Shown: piece by piece, positions 8,922 to 15,423 of the stretch
Layout: each line of letters begins with the position of its first letter
Position numbering within the stretch: position 1 is the first letter of the stretch
Source: Gemmataceae bacterium
Lineage (GTDB): Bacteria > Planctomycetota > Planctomycetia > Gemmatales > Gemmataceae
NCBI GenBank assembly: GCA_901538445.1
Contig: LR594586.1
Span: 434,001-498,000 of the forward strand
Direction: 5' to 3'
DNA length: 64,000 nt
Translations under genes and position numbers: made by a program
Notes under the pieces: model-generated
Told to the model about the DNA's origin: nothing
Seen by the model: only the letters and a program-made list of their open reading frames with translations
Databases searched by the model: none

Positions 8922-9714
8922 CCCCCCTGCCCTACCGCACAGCCTCGGCGATCGCCGCCACGGCGAGCTTGCCGAGCAGCTCGGCGACCTTCCAGACCCA
9001 ATCTGAACGTTTTCCCGAACCCCGCCTGAACCCCGTTTTTGGCCCCGTCCCGCCCCGAACGCACCCCGATCCGACTCGTCCCTCAGCTCGGCCCCTCCGA
9101 CGCAGCCTGCGCAACGCCAGGGCCTGTTTTTCCCGACAGGCACTCCGCGGGGCCGGACGTGGTTCCGCGGCAGCGGTTCACGGGCGACGCGAGCGGGGCC
9201 GCCAACGCGGGTGACCGGCCGCGAACGGAGGTGCCGGGACGGGTCGTGAGGGGAGCCGGACCGCGCGCTTTCGCCTTCGCTTTCGCCTTTGGAAGATTCC
9301 ATCTAAGCGTAGGCGAAGGCGAAGGCGGTATTCGCGGTTGAATGACCGCCGAGGTGGGGGAAGCCGCAGCGGCGGGCGGTTATACCGGACCGACCGCAGC
9401 GGTGAACGTGACCGCAGGTCGATCCGACCGCCGCGGTGGGGGTTATTTTCGGGCTCACCGCGGTGGGGGTTACCGCTGCGGTGAAATCGACCGCTAGCGG
9501 TAAACCCGACCGCTAGCGGTCGGGGGGTACTGGTGGGGGGGCGTCCGGCCGGTCGGCCGCGGTGGTTGAGGGATTGCCGCTTGACGGGGCCGGTCCCGGG
9601 GGTACACTTCACCCCGCTGGACCGGGTTCGTTGGATACCGAGCAGTTGGGTCCCAACCGCCGCCAGGCGGGCCAACGGCAAAAGGGCGAACGCGGCAGCG
9701 CAGAGTAATCCCCA
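8922..9714. other. Non-coding phage region with inverted repeat and palindrome cluster
   Basis: Almost 800 bp without a credible gene. It holds a 17-bp inverted repeat with one mismatch (9272-9288 with 9311-9327) and a dense group of palindromes (see 9363-9520). It sits directly before the rightward early operon that starts at 9715. Position and structure suit a control region or a replication origin; neither is shown by the sequence alone. Confidence 0.5.
9363..9520. promoter_or_regulatory. Seven ACCGC-n-GCGGT palindromes (operator or iteron cluster)
   Basis: Palindromes of form (A)CCGC-(0 to 2 nt)-GCGG(T) occur at 9363-9373, 9393-9403, 9427-9437, 9457-9464, 9472-9482, 9490-9501 and 9509-9520; the first has G/C instead of A/T at its outer ends. 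The last two are identical (ACCGCTAGCGGT). Starts are 30, 34, 30, 15, 18 and 19 bp apart. They lie about 200 bp before the early operon. A multi-dimer binding site for a regulator or replication initiator is the simplest reading. Confidence 0.65.
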
Positions 9715-10755
9715 ATGCCAACGCTCAGTTGGTGCGAAAGCACCACGGCAGCGTCGCCACACCCCGTGCGGGTGGAGCGATTCTGCGGCAAGTCGCGTCA
9801 CCGCGTCCACCTCCTCGGCGAGGTGCGACCCCTCAAAGTTCACTTTCGGTTGGGCGAGAACACCGTCCCGTGTCTGGAGACCGAGCGGCCGTGCCCGTTC
9901 TGCGCCGACCCGATGTGGAAGCCCCGGCACGAGCACTTCGGCCCCGCGCTGCTGATGGACCCCAAAGAGGGCCAGTGGAAGCAAATCGTCGCGGTGTTCA
10001 CCCCGGGCGGGTGGAACCAGCTCTACAAGGCCCCGCCCGGCCCGCACCGCGGCCGGTTGCTGGACATCTGGCGGCACGGGCAGGGCAGCGCCGGCGGGGG
10101 ACTCCTGAAGCTCAAGGAGGTGTCGCGGATCGACCCGAACTACCCGGCGTTCGACGTGCTGCCGCACCTCATCCGCTGCTGGTTCCCGTTCGCCAAGGAT
10201 CTGCCCCCCGTTGACGCGCTCCCGCCGGTCCCGGTGGTCGCCTACGAGGCCCCGGCGCGGCAACCGGAGCCCGAGCCCGTGAAGGTGAGTGCCGAGGTCG
10301 CCAAGCAGTTCCACGAGTACGCGGCCCGGTTCGCGACGCCGGCGGTTCAGCAGGACGGTACGACCGTCGCGCCGGCTACCACGACGGCCCCGCCCGATCT
10401 GCCCCCGCCACCGCCGCACGTCACCTCGGTCCCGGCCGCTGCCGCGGGTCCGAAGCAAACCCCGCCGCTGCCGCCGCCACCCGCCACGTCCGTCCCGCTG
10501 AACGACGTGGCCGTTGCCCCGCTCGGTGAGCGTGGTCTGGGGACTGGTGATGCCGCCCTGGGCGGCGCGCTTACTCGGTTGATCCCGGGGTTCAACGCGG
10601 AGTACGGACCGAAGGAACTGGTCCGCGGCCCGATCACGGAACAGGACGAGGCCGACGCGCTGTCGAAGCGCAGCGCGCGGATGGTGTGCGACGACCAGCG
10701 GGGCAAGAGCGCGTTCCTGAACGGCCACGCCAAGGCGAAAGGCGGTGCCCGGTGA
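9715..10755 (+). CDS. Phage early protein with CxxC motif and proline-rich tail, unknown function
   Basis: A 346-residue protein heading a six-gene operon. The first about 170 residues look folded and include a cysteine pair (RPCPFCAD) next to 'LMDPKEGQWKQIVAVFTPGGW', a beta-rich pattern that could be a zinc-stabilised OB-like or single-strand-binding domain; this is only a resemblance. Residues about 180-270 are rich in Pro, Ala and Glu and probably disordered. The last 70 residues are more ordered again. It lies downstream of the palindrome cluster and overlaps the next gene by 4 bp, so a replication or recombination role is plausible but unproven. Confidence 0.65.
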   Translation: MPTLSWCESTTAASPHPVRVERFCGKSRHRVHLLGEVRPLKVHFRLGENTVPCLETERPCPFCADPMWKPRHEHFGPALLMDPKEGQWKQIVAVFTPGGWNQLYKAPPGPHRGRLLDIWRHGQGSAGGGLLKLKEVSRIDPNYPAFDVLPHLIRCWFPFAKDLPPVDALPPVPVVAYEAPARQPEPEPVKVSAEVAKQFHEYAARFATPAVQQDGTTVAPATTTAPPDLPPPPPHVTSVPAAAAGPKQTPPLPPPPATSVPLNDVAVAPLGERGLGTGDAALGGALTRLIPGFNAEYGPKELVRGPITEQDEADALSKRSARMVCDDQRGKSAFLNGHAKAKGGAR

Positions 10756-11189
10756 ACACCCGCACCATCGTCGTGACCCCGTACCAGGCGACCGTTGTTC
10801 CCCGCGCGACCGAAGCGGACCCCAAGGCGTCGGCGCGCGTCCGGTACCGGTGGCGGGCCGAGCTGGTCGAGGGCGACGGCACCACGTCGCTGAAGGTCGA
10901 GGGCTACCTCGCACCGGACGCCGCGATCGGCGTGCTGATCCGCGAGGCCATGTTCGCGTGCGAGACGCACGAGCAGCTCCTCGACCTGGTCGCCGGCCTG
11001 TTCGGCGACACCGCGCACCGCCCGGCCGAGGTCGTCATGGCTCGCGCCGTCCGGTTCGCGAACGGGAACCCGAAGCGGGAGCACCCCGGCGTGAAGGTGG
11101 TCATCCACCAGCCGGAGCCGATCCCGGTCCCGCCCGTAAAGCGGCTCCCCGCCGTGGCGCGGCAGAAGCGGAAGGGGGGTGCCCTTTGA
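10752..11189 (+). CDS. Phage early protein, unknown function
   Basis: 145 residues from a GTG that overlaps the stop of the preceding gene (GTGA), a sign of translational coupling. The sequence is alpha-beta (TIVVTPYQATVVPR ... RYRWRAELVEGDG), with a helical middle (REAMFACETHEQLLDLVAGLFG) and a basic end (RQKRKGG). No family is recognised. An upstream in-frame start at 10686 is rejected because the 4-nt overlap pattern is repeated through the whole operon. Confidence 0.6.
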   Translation: MNTRTIVVTPYQATVVPRATEADPKASARVRYRWRAELVEGDGTTSLKVEGYLAPDAAIGVLIREAMFACETHEQLLDLVAGLFGDTAHRPAEVVMARAVRFANGNPKREHPGVKVVIHQPEPIPVPPVKRLPAVARQKRKGGAL

Positions 11190-11494
11190 TCCCCTCGACC
11201 GAACCCGTGATTGTGCCACTCACCGCCGCGGTACTTCGTCTATTGCACTCGTGCGCCGTGCCGTGCTGCGGAAAGCAGATCCGCACGACGCTGCTGATGT
11301 GCCCGCACCACTGGTTCAAGGTGCCCAAGGCGCTCCGCGACCACGTCCTCGACGTGTGGGGGTGTTACCTCGACGGCACGGCCGAGGTCGCCGAGCTGCG
11401 CGCGGCACAAGAGAAGGCGATCGCCGCCATCCCCGGTCAGGGGGACACGATCCGCCGGCCCGCGGACGAGACTCTGAAGGGGGGTGCGCTTTGA
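11186..11494 (+). CDS. Small phage protein with cysteine cluster
   Basis: 102 residues from a TTG at 11186 that overlaps the preceding stop (TTGA); a GTG at 11207 is an alternative. The N-terminal half holds CAVPCCGKQI and, 15 residues on, LMCPHHW, giving three or four cysteines plus a His pair that could bind zinc. The remainder is helical (VAELRAAQEKAIAAI). Similar small Cys-rich proteins are common in phage early operons, but no exact family is recognised. Confidence 0.55.
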   Translation: MIPSTEPVIVPLTAAVLRLLHSCAVPCCGKQIRTTLLMCPHHWFKVPKALRDHVLDVWGCYLDGTAEVAELRAAQEKAIAAIPGQGDTIRRPADETLKGGAL

Positions 11495-11952
11495 AACCCC
11501 CAGAGACGAAGTACCGCGGCGAGCGGACCGCCGACGGCGTGCGCGTCACAGTTGACGAGCACCCGCTCGCGCCGCGTGAGCTGCGCTGTTGGGTCCGCTG
11601 CAACGGCGGGTTCGATTGGGGCTACTCCGGGGCGGGCTCCGGAGCGCTGGCCCGTGCCCTGGTGCAGGACGCGACCGGGGACACGGTGCTCGCGTCACTC
11701 TGCTACCCGTGGGTCAGGGACGCGACCGTCGCCACGTGGGGGGACCGCTGGCAGATCACCGCCGGCGAGGTCCTCGCGTGGGTGGAGCAGTGGTGGCGCG
11801 AGGGTGCCCGGCCCGGGACCGAGGCTATGCCAGAAAGGGCATACGTCCCGACCGTCGCCGAGGCCCTCAGCAACCCGGCCGGGTTCGTCGCGGGCATGGA
11901 CGCCAGCGAGTTCCCATTCGTGGGCTCGAAGCCGGAAGGGGGTGCGCCGTGA
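11491..11952 (+). CDS. DUF6166-like phage protein
   Basis: 153 residues from a TTG overlapping the previous stop. The region 'YRGERTADGVRVTVDEHPL' followed by 'FDWGYSGAGSGALARALV' and a final 'ITAGEVLAWVEQWW' follows the pattern I know for DUF6166, where a variable head precedes a WGYGGSGP-type motif. The function of that family is unknown. It is embedded in the overlapping early operon. The last about 40 residues (VAEALSNPAGFVAGMD) form an extra helical tail. Confidence 0.6.
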   Translation: MKPPETKYRGERTADGVRVTVDEHPLAPRELRCWVRCNGGFDWGYSGAGSGALARALVQDATGDTVLASLCYPWVRDATVATWGDRWQITAGEVLAWVEQWWREGARPGTEAMPERAYVPTVAEALSNPAGFVAGMDASEFPFVGSKPEGGAP

Positions 11953-12191
11953 GCAAGCCCCCGACCGGCGCGACGGTCCCGCTCGCGGACTACCTCGCAC
12001 TCGCCACGCTCGGCGCGGCGGTGCGGAAGGCGCAGCGGGCGTACTTCACGGCCCGGAAGAACAACCCGCACTCGTCGGCCACCGTCGAGTACCAGACCGC
12101 ACGCGCCCTGGAGAAGCGGTTCGATTCGGCGGTCGAGGACGCGCTCGCCCGCGACCGCCAGGTCCTGCCCGGGATGGAGGACGTCGCATGA
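11949..12191 (+). CDS. Small helical phage protein, unknown function
   Basis: 80 residues from a GTG that overlaps the previous stop (GTGA). The sequence is almost all helix (LADYLALATLGAAVRKAQRAYF ... ALEKRFDSAVEDALARD) and could form a helical hairpin. No family is recognised. It overlaps the next gene by 4 bp (ATGA), keeping the operon pattern. Confidence 0.55.
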   Translation: MSKPPTGATVPLADYLALATLGAAVRKAQRAYFTARKNNPHSSATVEYQTARALEKRFDSAVEDALARDRQVLPGMEDVA

Positions 12192-12418
12192 CGACCTCCG
12201 GACGCCGCGAGATCCTCGGCCTGCTGACCGAGGCGACCGCGCCGGCCTCGACGGACCGGATCGCCCAGTGCCTCGCCCACGGCCTGCTCCGTGTCGAGAG
12301 GACGCTGCGCCGCCTGGAGAAGCGGCGGCTCGTGCTGCGCGTGCCCACGAGCCAGGGCCAGGACCAGTGGGCGCTGACGCCGACCGGCCTGGTCCTCGCC
12401 GTGAAGCTCATGCGGTGA
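12188..12418 (+). CDS. Small winged-helix DNA-binding protein
   Basis: 76 residues from an ATG at 12188. The layout 'REILGLLTEATAPASTDRIAQCLAHGLLRVERTLRRLEKRRLVLRV' followed by 'WALTPTGLVLAVKLMR' is that of a compact winged helix: three helices, then a beta wing and a terminal helix (a PhiE125/ArsR-like small HTH). It ends the early operon and converges with the RHH gene, the two stop codons being 1 bp apart. It probably regulates phage transcription. Confidence 0.65.
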   Translation: MTTSGRREILGLLTEATAPASTDRIAQCLAHGLLRVERTLRRLEKRRLVLRVPTSQGQDQWALTPTGLVLAVKLMR

Positions 12419-12419
12419 C

Positions 12420-12650
12420 TCAGCTCCGGCCCTTCCGCCCCCGGCGCTTCGGGGGCGGGGGGTCGGGCTCCGCGGGCGGGCGGCCGAGCTTGGGCGGGGT
12501 GTACTCGACCCCGACCGTCTCGGCGCACAGGCTCGTGATCCAGGCCGTGAGCGTCAGCCCCGCCGCGGCCGCGGCCGCCCTGCTCCCGGCCAACACGTCG
12601 TCCGGCATCTCGAACGCGAGTTGCGAGTAGCCCTCTTTGTGCCTCGGCAT
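12420..12650 (-). CDS. Ribbon-helix-helix (CopG/Arc-like) regulator
   Basis: 76 residues. 'YSQLAFEMPDDVLAGSRAAAAAAGLTLTAWITSLCAETV' matches the RHH layout: a short strand, a helix, a turn and a second helix; the tail is basic and proline-rich (PPPPKRRGRKGRS). RHH proteins bind as dimers to short palindromes. Its own upstream DNA holds five TCCTAG/CTAGGA sites, shared with the divergent gene at 12835, so autorepression and control of the divergent operon are inferred. It is the best candidate for a lysogeny-type switch protein in this prophage. Confidence 0.7.
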   Translation of the reverse strand: MPRHKEGYSQLAFEMPDDVLAGSRAAAAAAGLTLTAWITSLCAETVGVEYTPPKLGRPPAEPDPPPPKRRGRKGRS

Positions 12651-12693
12651 GGTCCCCCCCCGTGTGTCGCGGGCGTGGTGCCCGCGACAAAAA

Positions 12694-12817
12694 TCCTAGC
12701 CCATTTCCCCTTAAATCCTAGTGCAATCCGCATCATCCTAGAACTTTTTCCGCGACCGGGCTTGCACGGCCAATGTTCTAGGATATTATTCCCGTGGCAG
12801 GGACGAATGATCTAGGA
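12694..12817. promoter_or_regulatory. TCCTAG operator array between divergent phage genes
   Basis: TCCTAG at 12694, 12716 and 12736, and its inverse CTAGGA at 12778 and 12812. The sites at 12735-12744 and 12775-12784 form a perfect 10-bp inverted pair (ATCCTAGAAC). Most spacings are near 20-22 bp or twice that, so sites fall on one helix face. The region is AT-rich compared with its surroundings and separates the RHH gene from 12835. Confidence 0.7.
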
Positions 12818-12834
12818 CATTACGAGGGACGACG

Positions 12835-13023
12835 ATGACAATTGACACGCTGATCGCCCGGCTGGAGTGGCTCAAGTCGCAGGTGGGCGGGCACTGCGAG
12901 GTGAGGGTGACCGACGGCGACGACGAGTACGGGTTCTGCCTGGGCACCCGCCCGGCCGAGGACGACAGCGAGACGGGCCGGACGAGTGTGGTGCTGATCG
13001 ACACGACCGGCGACCAGGAGTGA
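12835..13023 (+). CDS. Small phage protein, unknown function
   Basis: 62 residues (MTIDTLIARLEWLKSQVGGH...), with a helix followed by strands, the pattern of many small early phage proteins. The ATG follows GAGGGACGACG, a fair ribosome-binding site. A CTAGGACATTA box lies 23 bp before the start, as it does before the next gene. A hairpin follows the stop codon, so this is probably a self-contained unit. Confidence 0.6.
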   Translation: MTIDTLIARLEWLKSQVGGHCEVRVTDGDDEYGFCLGTRPAEDDSETGRTSVVLIDTTGDQE

Positions 13024-13040
13024 CGGCCGCGGGGCACGGA

Positions 13041-13065
13041 GGCCCCGGGCGACGCGCCCGGGGCC
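13041..13065 (+). terminator. Hairpin terminator after 12835-13023
   Basis: An 11-bp perfect stem (13041-13051 with 13055-13065) with a 3-nt loop follows the stop codon and precedes the next CTAGGA box. The T-tract is weak. Confidence 0.5.
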
Positions 13066-13078
13066 GCTTCCAAACGAT

Positions 13079-13084
13079 CTAGGA
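13079..13084. promoter_or_regulatory. Sixth CTAGGA box
   Basis: CTAGGACATAA lies 24 bp before the ATG at 13103. It matches the box before 12835 (CTAGGACATTA, 23 bp before the ATG). The common distance suggests a shared promoter or operator. Confidence 0.55.
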
Positions 13085-13102
13085 CATAACCGGAGCGACC
13101 AC

Positions 13103-13294
13103 ATGAACGCGGTGTGCATCAAGTGCTGGAACCCCGAAGCCGTCGTGAAGATGCACCTCGACGGGTCGGGGGACTTCGAGTGCGCGGAGTGCGAGGAGAC
13201 GTTCTCCTGCGCGGAGGTCAAGGACTGCCTCAAGGCCATGCAGGAGCGCTGGGGCAAGTTGATGAAGTGGGTCGAGGCGTACCCGAAGGACTGA
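13103..13294 (+). CDS. Small zinc-ribbon protein
   Basis: 63 residues. CIKC near the N-terminus and CAEC about 20 residues later form a typical four-cysteine zinc ribbon (CxxC-x18-CxxC), with a further Cys pair in 'EETFSCAEVKDC'. The C-terminal half is an amphipathic helix ending in 'KLMKWVEAYPKD'. Such ribbons often serve as DNA- or RNA-polymerase-binding modules, but nothing here fixes the role. Confidence 0.6.
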   Translation: MNAVCIKCWNPEAVVKMHLDGSGDFECAECEETFSCAEVKDCLKAMQERWGKLMKWVEAYPKD

Positions 13295-13305
13295 CCGGAT
13301 CGGAC

Positions 13306-13337
13306 GGGGCCGGGCACGTCGTCCGGCCCCTTCTCTC
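13306..13337 (+). terminator. Hairpin terminator after 13103-13294
   Basis: GGGGCCGG (13306-13313) pairs with CCGGCCCC (13323-13330) and is followed by TTCTCTC. It lies 11 bp past the stop codon. Confidence 0.55.
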
Positions 13338-13358
13338 ACCAACGACGGAGGACACGAC

Positions 13359-13685
13359 ATGGCAGCGCAGGTGCGGTTCACCCAGGTGGCCGAGTTCATC
13401 GAAGAGCTGAAGCGGGACGGTGCCGAGGTGCAGCGCAACATCGTGCGGGTGACGTTCCGGGAGGAGCATCAGACGCCGCTCACCAGCGTGACGGTCATCG
13501 CCTCGGCGCTCGTGGCCGGGTGCGTCGTGACGCTGGCGCGGCGGTGCGGCGGGTTCATGTTCCGCGACGGCCCGGACGCCAAGGAGGTGTGGGCCGCGGC
13601 CGAGAAGCACGCCGAGTTGGTGCGGACCGCGTGCGGCGAGCTGGGCCTGGAGGTCCGGGCCGGCGTCTACGAAGCCGTCGCGTGA
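13359..13685 (+). CDS. Small phage protein, unknown function
   Basis: 108 residues (MAAQVRFTQVAEFIEELKRDG...), with alternating helices and strands and a hydrophobic middle (SVTVIASALVAGCVVTLARR) that is more likely a buried strand-helix pair than a membrane span. No family is recognised. The start follows ACGGAGGACACGAC, a good ribosome-binding site. It is flanked by hairpins on both sides. Confidence 0.6.
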   Translation: MAAQVRFTQVAEFIEELKRDGAEVQRNIVRVTFREEHQTPLTSVTVIASALVAGCVVTLARRCGGFMFRDGPDAKEVWAAAEKHAELVRTACGELGLEVRAGVYEAVA

Positions 13686-13699
13686 CGGTCTCCTCCCCC

Positions 13700-13733
13700 G
13701 TCCGGGTTGTGGCGGATCCGCCACAACCCGGAC
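13700..13733. terminator. Perfect 34-bp palindrome
   Basis: 17-bp arms meet without a loop around GGATCC. It lies between the stop at 13685 and the ATG at 13750. As RNA it would make a hairpin with a tight turn, and there is no T-tract; as DNA it could be a dimer-binding site. The terminator label follows from its position. Confidence 0.45.
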
Positions 13734-13749
13734 CAACCCCGAGACACCC

Positions 13750-14637
13750 ATGCCCCGTGAACTCCCGGTCGCGTGCCTCAGCCTGCACCCCGACGCCGGC
13801 CTGGTCCCCGAGATGCCCGCCGACCAGTACGAGCGGTTCCTCGCCGACGTGAAGGCCCGCGGCATCCTCAAGCCCCTGGAGCTGGTCCCCGGCACCCGGA
13901 CCGTGATCGAGGGCCGGCACCGGTTGCGGGCCGCGACCGACGCCGGCCTCGCGTCCGTCCCGGTCGTGGACGCGGACCTCGGCGGGGACTCGCCGGTGGT
14001 CTACATGATCCGCTCGGCGCTGCTCCGCCGGCAGATGACGAGCGCGCAGACGGCGGCCCTCGCGGTCGAGATCGAGGAGCGTCTCGCGGTCGAGGCGAAG
14101 GAGCGCCAGAGGGCCGGCGCGCGGAAGGGAGCTGCGGTCCGCAACGGGACCGATGCGAAGGCCCCATCGTCGAGCCCGGCCCCGGCCCCGTCTCTCAAGT
14201 CACGCGACCAGGCCGCGGCGATCGCCGGCACCAAGCCGCGAGCCGTGAGTGACGCGAAGGCGATCAAGAAGGCCGCGCCGGAAGTGTTCGAGCAGATGAA
14301 GGCCGGCAAGATCACCATGCCCGAGGCGAAGCGGATGGTGTCGCCGGCGAAGGCCGCACCCCCGGCGAAGGTCGAGACGGTCAAGATCGCCGACGGCATG
14401 GGGCAGGCCATGCGAGCGTTCCAGAAGGCGCTCAAGATGCACGGGGACGCCACGCCCGAGTGGCTGGAGTTCGTCGAGCTGGTCCGCGCGATGCGGCGCA
14501 CGCAGAAGAACGCGGAGTACGGTGTGCCCCACTCGAAGACGAAGCGGGCCGAGGCCGAGCGCCCCGTGGACGACTTCCTGAGCGAGTTTGACCAGATCGA
14601 AAGAACGCCGCAGCTCGACTTCACGAGGAAGACTTGA
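13750..14637 (+). CDS. ParB/Srx-fold domain protein
   Basis: 295 residues. The first about 95 residues match a ParB N-terminal domain: 'ADQYERFLADVKARGILKPLELVPG' and the box 'VIEGRHRLRAATDAG'. A helical DNA-binding part follows (RRQMTSAQTAALAVEIEERLA), then a low-complexity linker and a C-terminal helical region. Phage proteins of this class act as CTP-dependent regulators, partition factors or nucleases; which one applies cannot be told here. No ParA-like partner is present in the prophage, so a plasmid-like partition role is less likely. Confidence 0.75.
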   Translation: MPRELPVACLSLHPDAGLVPEMPADQYERFLADVKARGILKPLELVPGTRTVIEGRHRLRAATDAGLASVPVVDADLGGDSPVVYMIRSALLRRQMTSAQTAALAVEIEERLAVEAKERQRAGARKGAAVRNGTDAKAPSSSPAPAPSLKSRDQAAAIAGTKPRAVSDAKAIKKAAPEVFEQMKAGKITMPEAKRMVSPAKAAPPAKVETVKIADGMGQAMRAFQKALKMHGDATPEWLEFVELVRAMRRTQKNAEYGVPHSKTKRAEAERPVDDFLSEFDQIERTPQLDFTRKT

Positions 14638-14671
14638 GCCCCCGAGCCGTGGTATAAAGTCGGTGTACGCG

Positions 14672-14715
14672 AAGGCACCCCGCGGGCGTTGTCGCCGGCG
14701 GGGTGCCTTGTTGTT
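14672..14715 (+). terminator. Intrinsic terminator after the ParB-like gene
   Basis: A 12-bp perfect stem (14672-14683 with 14698-14709), a 14-nt loop and a T-rich tail (TTGTTGTTTGG). A TATAAA patch (about 14652-14659) lies just before it, so some transcripts could start here towards 14730. Confidence 0.7.
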
Positions 14716-14729
14716 TGGTAGGGGGCCGT

Positions 14730-15023
14730 ATGGTCGCGCGAAAGGACTCGTTCGGTGGCGTGCCCATAGCCCAGGTCCGGGCGGCCCTGGCGGTCACCCG
14801 GTTGCACCCCGACGCCGGCGGCGTCGTCTGGCCGGTGGCCGTGTGGGACCGGCTCTGGGTCCGGCTCACCCCCACACAGCAGCACGTCGTCTACCTGCGG
14901 TTCGTCGTCGGCCTCACCTCGACCGCCGCGGCCGAGCAGCTCGGCCTGAGCCGGGGGTCCGTGGACGGGGCCGTAGCGCGTGCCCTGGAGCGGATCCGCG
15001 ACGTGGTGCCCGCGTCCAACTGA
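14730..15023 (+). CDS. Sigma-region-4-like HTH protein
   Basis: 97 residues from the ATG at 14730. The C-terminal half 'LTPTQQHVVYLRFVVGLTSTAAAEQLGLSRGSVDGAVARALERIRDVV' is a textbook sigma70 region 4 (the helix-turn-helix that reads -35 boxes), but no region 2 precedes it. The N-terminal about 45 residues are not recognised. It is the last rightward gene and could be a late-gene activator or region-4 partner of the gp55-like protein encoded at 17449-17841. It is convergent with the leftward late genes, the two stop codons being 1 bp apart. Confidence 0.7.
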   Translation: MVARKDSFGGVPIAQVRAALAVTRLHPDAGGVVWPVAVWDRLWVRLTPTQQHVVYLRFVVGLTSTAAAEQLGLSRGSVDGAVARALERIRDVVPASN

Positions 15024-15024
15024 C

Positions 15025-15423
15025 TCACTTCTTGGCCAGCGCCTCCTTCTCCCGCACCTGGTCGTCGTGGTAGTAGCCGTTGCTCGCCTCCTGCACCAGG
15101 AAGCGCTCCGTCGCCTCCTCCTGAGTGAGGTGCGGGTACCGCCGTGCGGCGATCGCCGCGAGGATCCGCAACGACAGGTCCGCGAGCGGGCGCTTCACGG
15201 GTGCCGGCGGAGCGGTGTCCACCGGGGGCGGGCCGGCCGGCACCGCCGGGCTCGCGGGCGTGGCCGGGGCCGCGGGCTTCGCCCGCTTCAGCAGCCACGC
15301 CAACACCGGGGCCGCGATCGGTGACAGCACCGGGAAGATCTTCGGCAGCACGAACAGCGCTCCGACGGCGACCAGGACCACAACGGGCCGGTCGAGCAGG
15401 GGCAGGATCTGGGACGGGTCCAT
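15025..15423 (-). CDS. Small membrane protein, holin-like
   Basis: 132 residues from an ATG at 15423 that overlaps the stop of the preceding protease gene by one base. Residues about 9-45 (RPVVVLVAVGALFVLPKIFPVLSPIAAPVLAWLL) form one long or two short membrane segments; a proline/alanine linker and a charged C-terminal domain (about 75-132) follow. Size, topology and last place in the late gene cluster fit a class II-like holin, but the family is not recognised. Tight coupling to the secreted protease suggests a joint role. Confidence 0.6.
   Translation of the reverse strand: MDPSQILPLLDRPVVVLVAVGALFVLPKIFPVLSPIAAPVLAWLLKRAKPAAPATPASPAVPAGPPPVDTAPPAPVKRPLADLSLRILAAIAARRYPHLTQEEATERFLVQEASNGYYHDDQVREKEALAKK

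Noticed and set aside
9178-10914. A 578-residue minus-strand open frame across the non-coding phage region
   Set aside because: It crosses the palindrome cluster and the early gene at 9715; its composition is low complexity and it overlaps a coherent overlapping operon on the other strand.
12661-12834. Promoter boxes of the late type in the early divergent region
   Set aside because: The TCCTAG/CTAGGA sites share TA-containing hexamers with the late boxes, but their sequence and spacing are different, so I treat them as a separate system.
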